From: Synanceia verrucosa
Taxonomy: Eukaryota > Chordata > Actinopteri > Perciformes > Synanceiidae
Assembly: GCA_029721515.1 (NCBI GenBank)
Contig: CM056553.1
Location: forward strand, 3,733,001-3,797,000
Length of the DNA: 64,000 nt
Reading direction: 5' to 3'
The notes below the pieces were generated by a model. That model was not told the origin of the DNA and searched no databases. It saw only the letters and a program-made list of their open reading frames with translations. Every line of letters begins with the position of its first letter. Positions within the stretch are counted from its first letter, which is position 1. Shown here one piece after another: positions 24,913 to 34,894 of this stretch. The position numbers were made by a program, and so were the translations under genes.

Positions 24913-27900
24913 CTGATCAACAACGTCACAGAGACAGAAATGTTTTTTTTTTTTTTTTACAGCTACGAGTTTTTGTTTCTCCAATGATCTCAGACCCAAA
25001 TAGTGGCTGAAAAGATAGTGATCCACCTTTTCTTCTGACTTGCATTTGCATGGAAGCAATAGTAACACATTTTTAACTCATTGAGTTAAAACTCAGCCGT
25101 TTTAAAAAAACAGAAAGTGTCTTGTTCCAGCGTTTTTGTCCAGTTTGAGTCATTTTTCAAGACCCACAAAATAAGAGACTCTCTATTTCATCATGAAAAA
25201 ATATTTGTTTTTACCTTGTTCCATTCTGGTTTTATCAGAGATAGAGTAGAGGACACTTTCTGTCATGCCTGCTAAAAGTTTAGTCATGTTGATTATTTTT
25301 GTCTTGTCAATTTTGTCCTCTCATCCCTGCTTTATTCTATTCGTTTGTCAAGTTAGATTATGTTAATCATTTCTGTCTTGTCATGTTGTCTTGTCATTTC
25401 CTGTTTTATTTTGTAGTATCCTTTCTCCCTCTTGTTTCAGTTGTGTTTGCTTCCTGCCTCCCTGTTTCTCACCTGTGTGATTGTTTTGCCCCACCCTGAT
25501 TGTTTCCACCTGTGTCCCCTTACCTCATGTTTAAATAGTCCTGTCTCGCCTTTGTCTTTGTTAATGCGTCTGTGCTGGTCCTGTCAAGCCATGTTCTCTG
25601 TCAGTTCATGTCAGCATCTCATTCATGTCTGTCCACGTCAGGTTTTTTGTCTGTGTCTGTCAGTTTCTGTGGCTACTTTGTGGGTTAGTTTCGTGTGTTT
25701 TGTCACTGTCTCTGTGAGTAGGTCTGTGGGTTTGTGTTATTTAGTTATCTGCGCTTGCCTGGTCTGTGTTCTGTTAGGTTTCGTTAGCATCATCACCTTT
25801 TTGAGCGTTTTTCTGTCAATGGCCTCGTTTATGTTTCATGTGTTATCAGCGAGCTAAGCCGAGTCACTCTAGCCAGTTAAATTTTTTGTACCTTTCACTT
25901 AGAAGCGCCTTTGGTTAGTTTTGGTTTGTGTTGTCCAGTTTAGTGTCTTCTTTTCTCGTGTTCTGCCGGTTTATAGTTTATGCTTAGTTTGTTAGCATAA
26001 CTCTTGTTTGGTCTTGTCTTGTGTTTACTTTATAATAAATATCCTTTATGTTGAGAACTTGTGTTGTGGATTTGGGTTTGTGTAAGAAAACTCCCGCCCC
26101 TTGACACTTTCACCAAAGTCATCACTTTTTGTCCAGAGTCTGTCCGTTTTGCTCTCTAATCTCGATCGTCTCCACTTCCTGCTTTGATCTCGCTGGTGTA
26201 TACTGTCTCTTTATGTTCTGACTACATCTCCCAGAAGCCCCAAAATTACTCACAGGCTACAGGAGACCTCAATTGGCAACCCGCTGTTGAAAAAAACACT
26301 TTGACGTATAATTACATCAGTGGCACTCAAAGAGTTAAAAGCATCCACATCACCACCCTGTATGTTTCTAAATAGCTTCACATGAGATAATACATGAATA
26401 TCACTGCAGATTCCCTAAACACAGCACAGCAACATCATGTCTTGTCAAATTAGCTCAAAGCCTTACGTTGATAGGAGTGGGGTCCCGTCCACCCACTTCC
26501 AAACCCCTTCTCTCACACTGTCGGTCAGACCAATCCAGGCGTTTTGACCTGATGACAGCAACTTGTTGACAAAAGCCTGTTAGTGCACAGAGGGAAGACA
26601 GCAATGATTAAAACATGAATATTTCAGTGAAACTCCTTAAATGTTTTCATGTTACTGGGGACCAGATATGTCAGCAATTTGAATCATATGACACAGTAAC
26701 AATGTGCGTTTCTTTCTATACCATTTACACCAGTCAGTCCACTGTGTTCACTTATGTTTTATATATGATGTCTTGGTTATTCATTAACGTTGTATATTAA
26801 GAGGTCCTAGCTTTTCCACTTGGTTGTTTTTCTACTGATGTTCTTATCCTTATTTTTTATATTTGCCCTTCTTGTAATGCTTCACTATAACGATGCAAAT
26901 TTCCCCACTTGTGAGACTAATAAGGATAATCTTATCTTAGTTTCTACGCAAAACAATTCACCACATCATTACATTTCTTATTTATGTTACTTTTTGCAAT
27001 TTGTGCAGTTTACACAGTTGGCACAAACCAGGTCAAGCCGCATGTTGCTCTCACCCAGGAAATAGTGCAGGAAATAGGCACACTCTAAAAGCCAAACTGG
27101 GTGTCTGCTACATTAATCTAAGTGTAATGTGTTTCTTCTACCATATATAGTCATGTTTTGTGGTTGAACATCATTAAGTAATGCTAATTAGCATGATGTG
27201 CTAGAGCAGAAGGTGGCAGTAGTGTGCGAGCCAGAAGTTTTATAAACTTTACATCCTGAAGTTCAGCACTCAGTTCAAAAACACATGCTCAGAGTCAGTA
27301 ATGTTCACAGTGGAAGACGGTACGATAAGTCCTTTACTGGACTTAAAATAACTTTAACTGCAAAATAAAGTACTACACAGAAATGTCACATAAATTGTTA
27401 TTGTCTGTGCTCGCTAATCATATCAGCATGAGCAGCTACTCAGCATTTGCATCGCTTGCTAAATGAGTGTATTATCATTGGGTGGAAATAACTTTCCAAT
27501 TTTTTATGTTCACCCAACAAATGATTATTATGTTGGATTTACCCCTCATAATTGAGTAATACTTGTAGTAATGCCAACACATTATGTTGTTTCCGCATAG
27601 TTACGTTAATTTCACTCACCAGTTTCCTTTGTTAAATTAGGGTGTTATAATCGGGTAGAAATACTTTCCATATTTTTTTCATGTTCACCCAACAAATTGT
27701 AATTTTGAGTGCATTAGATGTGTCTGTAAGCCAGGAATACAGTCAACGTCAGTGTTTTTGAATCGAGTGATGTGGGACATGCCAAGGCTGGGCGGTGGAT
27801 GACTGACTGCTGTTTCATCTTCACAACGTTCAGTTACATTTTTACTGTACAAATGCTTCTCTTTTTAAGCCCAACATGGTTTTATTACGTTGTTGTGTAG

Positions 27901-30678
27901 TTACATTATAATTTGAACACAAACCATGATCTTCATTCTAACCATAAAAAGTAGGTTTGTTGCCTGAACCTAAGCAAACATTTGACAGCGCTAATCATGT
28001 GGCAGTGTGCTTTTCTGCAACAGTGCTACAGAGCTGATAGGAAGCGTATTTATGAAACATCATTCAACATATACCTAGTTTGCAGAAACATTCAGTGCCA
28101 ACATGTTTTATGGTGTCTGAGTTATCTCCCCATGAACTCTCCTTTTGGTTTATTTTCTGCACCTAACGACATCATTTGGTCACCCGTCTGTAGTTAGTGG
28201 GAGATCAAACTCATTTTTGCTTCTATTTATTGAGCTGCTAAGCTTCGGTTAGTTGTTTTTTCTTTCATTGTCACCTGCTCATCGTAGCTGTTGATGATGA
28301 CCAGATTTGCGCTCTTTGCGATGCAGTATTGTTTGCTCGACTCCCAGTTTTTCTTCACAGTTGAAACAAAGTAACAGCTGGTATGGAACTTCTTCCAGCC
28401 TGATTGGCATGATTTGTCTGCAATTTGAATTAATGGAGACGGACAAAATATCACAAAACAGGCTAAAAATGACACACTGTAACTGAATGAGAAATGAATT
28501 ACATGTTTGTGGAAACACCTCACCTTTTAGTTGGTTGATCCTTTGCTCTAACTGGTCCTTCACCGTCGACAAACTTCTGTAATTCGCCTGCAGCTGCTCT
28601 TTTTCCTTCTGCAGTGTATTGTAACTGGATTGCAGTTGTTCTTTGTCTTTCCTCAGTGAGTTATAGTTGGTCTGAAGGAGATTCTGACTTGTACTCAGTG
28701 TGTTGTAGTTCCTTTGCAACTGGTCCTTGTTCGTCTTCAGTGAAGAGAAATTGCTCTGTAACTGATCTCTGTTTGATTTCAGTGTCATAACTGAAGTCTG
28801 TAACTGCTCTTTTTCCTTCTGCAGTGTATTGTAACTGGATTGCAGTTGTTCTTTGTCTTTCCTCAGTGAGTTATAGTTGGTCTGAAGGAGATTCTGACTT
28901 GTACTCAGTGTGTCGTAGTTCCTTTGCAACTGGTCCTTGTTCGTCTTCAGTGAAGAGTAATTGCTCTGTAACTGATCTCTGTTTGATTTCATCGTCATAA
29001 ATGAAGTCTGTAACTGCTCTTTTTCCCTTTGCAGTGTGTTATAACTGGAGTGAAAATGTTCTTTGTCTTTCCTCAGTGAGTCACAGTTGGTTAGAAGGAG
29101 ATTCTGACTGCTACTCAGTGTGTTATAGCTTCTTTGCAGTGAAGAGTAATTGCTCTGTAACTGATCTCTGTTTGATTTCAGTGTCATAACTGAAGTCTGT
29201 AACTGCTCTCTTTCCTTCTGCAGTGTATTGTAACTGGATTGCAGTTGTTCTTTGTCATTCCTCAGTGAGTTATAGTTGGTCTGAAGGAGATTCTGACTTG
29301 TGGAGAGAGTGCTATAGCTTCTTTGCAGTGAAGAGTAATTGCTTTGTAACTGATCTCTGTTTGATTTCATCGTCATAAATGAAGTCTGTAACTGCTCTTT
29401 TTCCCTTTGCAGTGTGTTATAACTGGAGTGAAAATGTTCTTTGTCTTTCCTCAGTGAGTCACAGTTAGTTAGAAGGAGATTCTGACTGCTACTCAGTGTG
29501 TTATAGCTTCTTTGCAGTGAAGAGTAATTGCTCTGTAACTGATCTCTGTTTGATTTCAGTGTCATAACTGAAGTCTGTAATTGCTCTCTTTCCTTCTGCA
29601 GTGTATTGTAACTGGATTGCAGTTGTTCTTTGTCGTTCCTCAGTGAGTTACAGTTAGTTAGAAGGAGATTCTGACTGCTACTCAGTGTGTTATAGCTTCT
29701 TTGCAGTGAAGAGTAATTGCTCTGTAACTGATCTCTGTTTGATTTCAGTGTCATAACTGAAGTCTGTAACTGCTCTCTTTCCTTCTGCAGTGTATTGTAA
29801 CTGGATTGCAGTTGTTCTTTGTCGTTCCTCAGTGAGTTATAGTTGGTCTGAAGGAGATTCTGATTTGTGGAGAGAGTGCTATAGCTTCTTTGTAGGGAAG
29901 AGCAGTTGCTCTGTAACTGATCTTTCTTTGCTCTCAGAGTCATTAATGAAGTCTGCATCTCATCTCTTTCCCTCTGCAGGTTACTGCTAAAGGTCTGTAG
30001 CTGGTCTTTACTTGCTGTCAGATTATCATAATTACTCTGTAACCCCTCAATACTCCTCTGCATGTCATTATTGTTTGTCTGTAACTGATCGTAACGTACT
30101 TGTAACTGGTCCCGCTCGTTTTTCACATTATCGAAACTGGCCTTGAACTTGTCTCTGTCAGTGGTCAAAGACTTGTAGCTTTCCTGTAACAGGTCTTTTC
30201 TTTTTGTCAGGTTACTCAGTCTGGCCTCTGCCACTATTCTGTCAACAGTCAGAGCATCGTAATCATTCTGCCACTCAGGGCGGCTGATTATCTCATCTGT
30301 GAAAGCAAAAGAAATGAAAAGTATTCTTGGATTCTCATTTTCTGTGATTATCTGCAATATCACCTGTTTTCTCAAACACATTATGTATATTTTCAGTGAG
30401 AACAAAGAAATGACTTACAGTAGATAAACTGTCCTATGTTACCAGCCAGCAGGAGAGCACACAGCAATCCAAGACAAACAGTCGCACATCTAGAGGGCTG
30501 CTTTCTTCTTTGAAAACTCACTAAATCAAAGGTTAGACATACAAGGGTTACCAGATTGGAAAAGATTATTTCTTAAGAATGTGATCAACAGTTTGTTAAC
30601 TGTACCTTGGCTAACGAGGCCTTCCATTGTGAGGTTGTTATTCATGAATGTGCTGTCATCAATTTCCATTGAATCCAT
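24777..30678 (-). CDS. Type II membrane C-type lectin with long repeat stalk (CD209/CLEC4-like)
   Basis: Six coding exons (30678-30606, 30520-30419, 30296-28524, 28417-28275, 26576-26467, 24912-24777) splice with GT-AG sites and consistent phases into 778 residues and a TAA stop. Residues 1-35 are a short cytoplasmic tail with no tyrosine, so no ITIM or ITAM, ending in basic RRK. About 36-58 form a membrane segment (CATVCLGLLCALLLAG), giving type II topology. Residues 60-649 are a heptad stalk. 650-778 are a long-form C-type lectin domain with six cysteines (two N-terminal extra ones), WIGL, VWKWVDG, QPN and WND. The family binds carbohydrate in a calcium-dependent way at the surface of leukocytes or other cells. 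Ligand and cell type are not visible here. The closest groups by architecture are CD209, CLEC4 and Kupffer-receptor-like lectins; orthology is not asserted. The start is the first ATG in exon 2, followed by a second in-frame ATG three codons on. No disabling change was seen. Confidence 0.9.
25073..26338 (-). mobile_element. TTAA MITE family P, copy 4, split by a solo LTR
   Basis: TTAA at 25073-25076 and 26335-26338 bound a family copy in lectin intron 6. Its two halves (25077-25260 and 26107-26334) are contiguous in other copies. The 846 bp between them is a later insertion. The TTAACTC end is slightly rearranged (TTAACTCATTGAGTTAAAAC). Confidence 0.9.
25261..26106. mobile_element. Solo LTR of a gypsy-type retrotransposon
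   Basis: 846 bp starting TGTCATGCC and ending CTTGACA, that is TG...CA with TGTCA/TGACA inverted ends, flanked by the 5 bp direct repeat CTTTC (25256-25260 and 26107-26111). It interrupts a MITE whose undisturbed copies fix the insertion point. Internal features fit an LTR: TTTAAATAGTCCTGTC, a TATA-like stretch near 25530, and AATAAA near 26035. No gag or pol coding is present. A 141-codon frame inside it is fortuitous. Confidence 0.8.
26467..26576 (-). CDS. Lectin exon 6: WIGL-containing part of lectin domain
   Basis: 110 bases between the acceptor GTGCACTAACAG and the donor GTAAGG. Encodes FVNKLL, NAWIGLTDS and VWKWVDGTPL, the hydrophobic core of the fold. It ends in phase 2. Confidence 0.9.
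26865..26945 (+). repeat. Possible retroelement 3' tail
   Basis: CAAATTTCCCCACTTGTGAG, then ACTAATAAGGATAATCTTAT and CTTAG. This resembles the AATTTCCCC...ACTAATAAAGGATTATCTTATC tails common in fish retroelements. It lies in lectin intron 5 and no coding is attached. Confidence 0.4.
27080..27712 (+). repeat. Interspersed repeat family R, longest copy
   Basis: Lies in lectin intron 5. Begins CACTCTAAAAGCC and ends TTTTGAGTG, with GTGTCTGCTACATTAATC, TTTTGTGGTTGAACATCATT, GTGGAAGACGGTA and two copies of an ATTGGGTGGAAATA/TTCACCCAACAAAT block pair. Compared with 16244-16600 it has extra interior sequence that is shared with the inverted copy at 52052-52664. Confidence 0.7.
28275..28417 (-). CDS. 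Lectin exon 5: first part of lectin domain
   Basis: 143 bases after the acceptor AATTCAAATTGCAG, with donor GTGACA. Encodes DKSCQSGWKKFHTSCYF, then the helix 1 cysteine (KQYC), ANLVIINS and DEQ. The first two cysteines mark the long-form fold. It ends in phase 0, the usual place for this exon boundary in vertebrate lectins of this type. Confidence 0.9.
28524..30296 (-). CDS. Lectin exon 4: 590-residue coiled-coil stalk
   Basis: A single 1,773-base exon, with acceptor TTTGCTTTCACAG and donor GTGAGG, codes for 590 uninterrupted residues, mostly heptads of the pattern xxLxxxY/N. After a divergent N-terminal part come seven repeat units. Five are 63 residues and the two nearest the lectin domain are 70, differing by one inserted heptad (KTNKDQLQ region). 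A partial eighth unit leads into the lectin domain. The DNA spacing of a marker inside the units is 210, then 189 five times. The open frame continues past both exon ends into introns, which should not be translated. Confidence 0.9.
30419..30520 (-). CDS. Lectin exon 3: membrane segment
   Basis: 102 bases between the acceptor TTGATTTAG and the donor GTAAGT. It encodes a basic stretch (SFQRRKQPSR) then a Leu/Ala/Cys-rich hydrophobic run of about 20 residues, the signal-anchor of a type II protein. It enters and leaves in phase 1. Confidence 0.85.
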
Positions 30679-30699
30679 TCTGACAATTGTCTGTTATCG
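30606..30699 (-). CDS. Lectin exon 2: start codon and cytoplasmic tail
   Basis: The acceptor (CTCTCAACAG) precedes 30699 and the donor GTACAG follows 30606. The first 21 bases are untranslated. ATG at 30678-30676 opens 24 codons beginning MDSMEIDDSTFMNNN, rich in acid and Asn, leaving one base of the next codon (phase 1). Confidence 0.8.
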
Positions 30700-30878
30700 C
30701 TGTTGAGAGGAGACATTTATAGATGTTTGTAAAGCAACAAATATGCTATTATATAGACATAAAACATAGAAAATCACATAGAAAAATCACATATAAATCA
30801 GCAGGTATGTTTATTTTGGTATGCTGTTCAGTCAAATGTCTTTGACTAAGTTTGATTTTATTAGTCTTTACATGCCTA

Positions 30879-31772
30879 CGATGGAGTATTAGGGGAACAC
30901 TAAGATTTTTTTTTTTCAGACTTCGAGAATTAAGTCATTATTGACAAGAATAAAATCATTATTTATGAGAATAAAGTTGTTATTGTATGAGAATAAAGTC
31001 ATAATATTCTACCGTCTTGTTGTAGAGGAGGAGTTAGATATTGACAGAATACAACTTCCTGGATCAATCTGTCAAATTCAGTATGACCTTAAGATGCAAA
31101 TGATGCATTTCTGTAATGTTGGTGAAGCACATGATGAGCTACAAACTTAATTTTACTGGAACGATGAGTCCCCAGTGATCCACGGAAAACATTGATCCTG
31201 CAGAGACAGTAGAGGGACCGTCTACAAAGTGCAACGCCAGAACGAAAAATATTCATAACTTATATATTTTAAACTGTAGCATCGCCACATTCAGCTCAGA
31301 CATTGTGTTTACTGAAAATTAAAATGTGAATACTTGATTTAATATTACTCCCATAAAAAAAAATCAAACAATAATGCATATAAATTACATAAAATCACTT
31401 TTTGTCAAAATATGGTTATAACTCATCATGTGCCTTAACAACATTACAGAAATGCATCGTTTGCATCTTTACATCATGCTGGATTTGATGAATTGATCCA
31501 GGAAGTTGGAATCTGCCAATGTCATTCTAACTTTATCAAAGTTTTTAACAACATATTCTAGACTTTTTTTAATCATAAAATTACAACTTTACTATTATAA
31601 TAATGGCTTTACTCTCATAAATAATGACTCAATTCTCACAAACAATAAATTTAATCACATAAATTTATGACTTTACTCTCATAAATAATGACTTCATTCT
31701 TGTAGGATAAAAAAATACTTTATTCTTGTAAATAATGACTTGTTTTCTCATTGTGGCCCAAATACTCCGTCA
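30879..31772. mobile_element. Inverted-repeat element with 21 bp AATAAAGTC units, in lectin intron 1
   Basis: The outer ends GGAGTATTAGGGG (left) and GGAGTATTTGGGCC (right, reverse-complemented) are inverted. Inside each arm are several copies of GAGAATAAAGTCATTATTTA-like 21-mers. Then blocks such as ACTTCCTGGATCAATC, AAGATGCAAATGATGCATTT and CTGTAATGTT occur in the left arm at about 31040-31135 and inverted in the right arm at about 31430-31530. The arms total about 250 and 340 bp around a 300 bp centre. There is no coding. It fits a non-autonomous DNA transposon with long inverted repeats. Confidence 0.75.
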
Positions 31773-32014
31773 CGCAAGGCAGATGTACATGGAAATCCTC
31801 CTATTTATTTTTTCTACAATTTACTATTTTTGCCTTCAAACTATTTGCGAGGATCAAACCAAAATCAATGATCTCATTTGTTTTTGGAGCAGGCACAACA
31901 TTATGCCTGCTTGAGGTAATCTAAGTACTTTAATTTTCATGAAATCATGACGGGAATAACACTCTGCAAAAGCACAAATAAACCAAAATGAAAATGAGTT
32001 TGAGTTGCACTTAC

Positions 32015-32085
32015 CTTGGATCTGAGGTCAGAAGAGGTCAGTCTCAACATGATTCATTCACATGAAGATGCTACCACTGATTTCT
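32015..32085 (-). other. Probable 5' non-coding exon of the lectin gene
   Basis: A strong donor (CCAAG|GTAAGTG, exon edge 32015) pairs in phase-free fashion with the exon 2 acceptor at 30699. The upstream edge near 32085 is inferred from a TATA-like element about 28-35 bases further upstream. The exon holds an ATG at 32050-32048 that opens a 13-codon frame ending at TAA in exon 2, 15 bases before the main ATG. Confidence 0.5.
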
Positions 32086-32112
32086 ATCAAACTATAACAA
32101 TGAATGTGCAGC

Positions 32113-32120
32113 TTTATTTA
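32113..32120 (-). promoter_or_regulatory. TATA-like element of the lectin gene
   Basis: TAAATAAA on the minus strand in the context GGACAATAAATAAAGC. It sits at the right distance from the inferred 5' exon. The assignment depends on that exon being real. Confidence 0.4.
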
Positions 32121-32718
32121 TTGTCCTTTTGCCTGTGTCATCGGAATATTTTTTAAACTTCACTCTGATTGGTCTGAAAACATCTTGACCTGCATTACCC
32201 GTATACTGAGCTCAGATTTCAAGTAACTTTCGGCCAAAATTATGGAAAAAAAATTATTTTCACCAGGTTTCATGATTATCTCTGAGGCTCCAGACTTTCA
32301 TTTTCTGTTCCCTTTTCCCACAGTTTAACTTCTCACTAGGAGAGGTGGGTAGGTACTTTCAAAAATGCAAATTCAGCTTTGCTAGATTTCAGTTCATGTA
32401 CTATGAAAATATCTCAGTACCCAGTCTGAGATTAACACACATTATTGTTAGAAATTGCAAGAAAACATTGCACAATAAATTCAGAATTACAGGCACATAT
32501 ATCCATATGATCAGTTGTAAAAATGAATTCACATCAGAGGCACAAAAGAGGCTTTGTTTGTCAGTGTTATCTGTCACTGATTCCATTCACATGCCCTGTC
32601 ACTGGTCAATGTTGAGATGGGTTGTGTTTATCTGCTGTACTGAAGACACAGGTTTGTCTGTTTGTATCCATGTTCTGATCAAGAAAAAGTGCTCTAAAAT
32701 ATGTCCACATTACTATTA

Positions 32719-33173
32719 TTAACTCTGAGTGCCACTGACGAGTTACGCAGTCGAAGTTTTTTTTTTTTTTTTTTGCAGCGGGTTGCTGATCGTGGTCTCA
32801 CACAGCCTGTGAGTAATTTCGGTGCTTCTGTGATTTGTAATCGGGACATAAAGGGTCAATATGGGCCACGGACATCAAAGCAGGAAGTGGAGACGATCGC
32901 TTTTAGAGAGCAAAACAGATTCTGAGCAAAAAGTTGTGATTTTGGTGAAAGTGTCCTCTACTCTACCTCTGATAAAACAAGAATGGAACAAGGTCAAAAC
33001 AAACATTTTTTTCATGATGAAAGAGAGAGTCTTTTCTTTCATTTGAGCTATTCTGTGTTTTCAGAGACATAGTACAAAATATTCTGCGGGTCTTGAAATT
33101 TGACTCAAAATGGGCAAAAATGCTGGAACAAGCACTTTCTGTTTTATAAAACAGCTGGCAATCAATGAGTTAA
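32719..33173 (+). mobile_element. TTAA MITE family P, copy 5 (full length)
   Basis: TTAA at both ends, left end CTCTGAGTGCCACTGACG, right end GGCAATCAATGAG. An A-tract/T-run replaces part of the left interior (about 32757-32774). It lies about 600 bp upstream of the lectin promoter region. Confidence 0.9.
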
Positions 33174-34252
33174 TCACTGCATACAACCCTCTTCAAAACA
33201 AACTGTCCCTTTCATATTTAAAATATTTTATTTGATGTAAGAAAATGCTGACCTGTTGACTTTTATAGAGGACCAGTCAGAGGATCGCCACAGTCATTAG
33301 AGCTCTCTCTGATGATTATTCATGTCTTTCCATGTGAACGAGCTGATATGCATACTGTATATATATTAGACTTACTTTCATGACCGGTGATAGCCGCATA
33401 ATGATAATACGATTTATGCATTGGACGTTTACTCTTTTAATCACAGGAAATGATTATCTGTCACCTGCTCTTTTTATCTTTGGCTCTAACTGAGCTCAGC
33501 CCAAGGAAAATTCAGCTGATACAAAACACAAATCTATTTTTAGCGGCTGGACTGAATTTCCAAATCACCTCCAGGACTCCTGTATGAATAATGAACAGCA
33601 TCTTGTCAGTAATATAATATCACAAAATCAAAGTGGGCCAAACATCCAAAACATGTCAGTAGTGGAAAATGTCTCCAAATCAGATGCTCATTGTTTTTTT
33701 GTTTTGCTTTTATGCAGCAGTTTGTGACCCCAGTGACCATTCAGCTGTCCTATCTGAGCTAAAGGGAAGCATAAGAGGAGGGTGAAGCTGTTGAGTGTCT
33801 GATGGAGATAAGAGGAAATGAGTGTGGCTGAGAGACGCCATCCTTCAGCCTGTCACACCCTGCACTGCCCATATTAATTAGCTTCAGTACCTCTTAACTG
33901 CAGTGGATCTGAATCAGCTGCTTCAGGAAGAAAAATAAGACTCATCGACATCTCAAGACTCTGTTATCTCTATGCAATAACAACACTGTGATGTGTGGTT
34001 CTTCTTTGATATGATACAGGCATGTTAACATGGACTGATTTCTGATCATCATAATCCCAAAATGTTAGATCTCTATTATTATTATCTTCAGACCACCAAC
34101 ATTTCAGACTAAAATAGAATAGATAGACAACGAATGACATGAAACAGTGGAATACATGCAGTGAGGGTGCAGAGTGAAGCCTCTGCTGGGCGCAGGAGGA
34201 CAACGGTGGCCGACGCAAAAATGTAAATGGCCCCATCTAGAGCTGCTATAAG
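33174..34252. other. No gene; candidate regulatory stretch with MEF2-type site
   Basis: No coding potential. The stretch around 33480-33620 is non-repetitive and includes CTATTTTTAG (33534-33543), a perfect match to the MEF2 consensus. A single 10-mer can be chance. Confidence 0.3.
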
Positions 34253-34740
34253 AGCAATGTAGATTATTAGCACCCCTTTTCTACCTAAAAGAACCTGGTG
34301 ATAGTACGGTGCTGGTGCTTAGTCAGTTCAACTTGCGTTCCTCCTGAGCACCGGTCGCTTTTCTATTGTTAAGGAGTCCAGTCAGAGCCGCGTCATTACG
34401 TCACTGAAAAATGTCAGTAAGTCACACTTTCAGCTTGTATGGTGCAAGATCAAAACAAGTCTCTATGCTGGTGCTGTTCCCGTGGTGGTACCTGGCTTTG
34501 CAAGAAATCCAGAGCCACATCCACGATCACGTTACTGGGGGGACGAGATTGTTTTTCCGGATTTCAGCGTGCAACAGTTTGTGCAAAACTTTTGTGTGTC
34601 CTGGGAGTCTTTTCAATACGTTTGCGATCGCACCAGGCAGTTTTTACTCCGGTCTTATTGGTTGAAATACCCCACCCCAAACGTCCTGATATAATTGGTG
34701 CTTAGCTGTAGACCAAGAAGACTTGGTGCTTCCCTGGCCC
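34253..34740 (+). mobile_element. Harbinger-like transposon remnant with transposase fragment
   Basis: The frame 34482-34694 reads RSRYWGDEIVFPDFSVQQF then NFCVSWESFQYVCDRTR. This pattern (W-D, F, W/F...NFR.S...F.YLC..L) is typical of the N-terminal region of PIF-Harbinger/HARBI1-type transposases before the catalytic domain. The flanks CGGTGCTGGTGCTTAGTC and CTTGGTGCTTCCCTGGCC plus higher CpG content mark a foreign segment. The catalytic domain is absent and the frame stops soon after, so this is a fossil. Confidence 0.55.
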
Positions 34741-34763
34741 CAGTTTTAAGCACCAGAGGCCAC

Positions 34764-34894
34764 GAGTGGAGATGATCGCAATTAGAGATCAAAACAAACA
34801 GAATCTGGACAAAAAGTGGTGATTTTGGTGAAAGTGTCCTCTACTCTACCTCTGAATGGAACAAGGTAAAAACAAACATGATGAAATAGACAGT
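34764..34894 (+). mobile_element. TTAA MITE family P, copy 6 (internal fragment)
   Basis: About 130 bp of family body (GTGGAGATGATCGCAATTAG, AAAAAGTGGTGATTTTGGTG, CTCTACTCTACCTCTG, AACAAGGTAAAAACAAACAT) with small deletions and no ends. It directly follows the Harbinger remnant. Confidence 0.85.

Noticed and set aside
25432..25857. 141-codon frame with hydrophobic composition
   Set aside because: It lies wholly inside the solo LTR and shows no gag, pol or env similarity.
28279..30405. A continuous 708-residue open frame as one intronless gene
   Set aside because: Both ends read through clear splice sites into introns: the upstream acceptor at 30296 and the donor at 28524. The lectin domain would be in the wrong frame. 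The multi-exon model keeps phase throughout.
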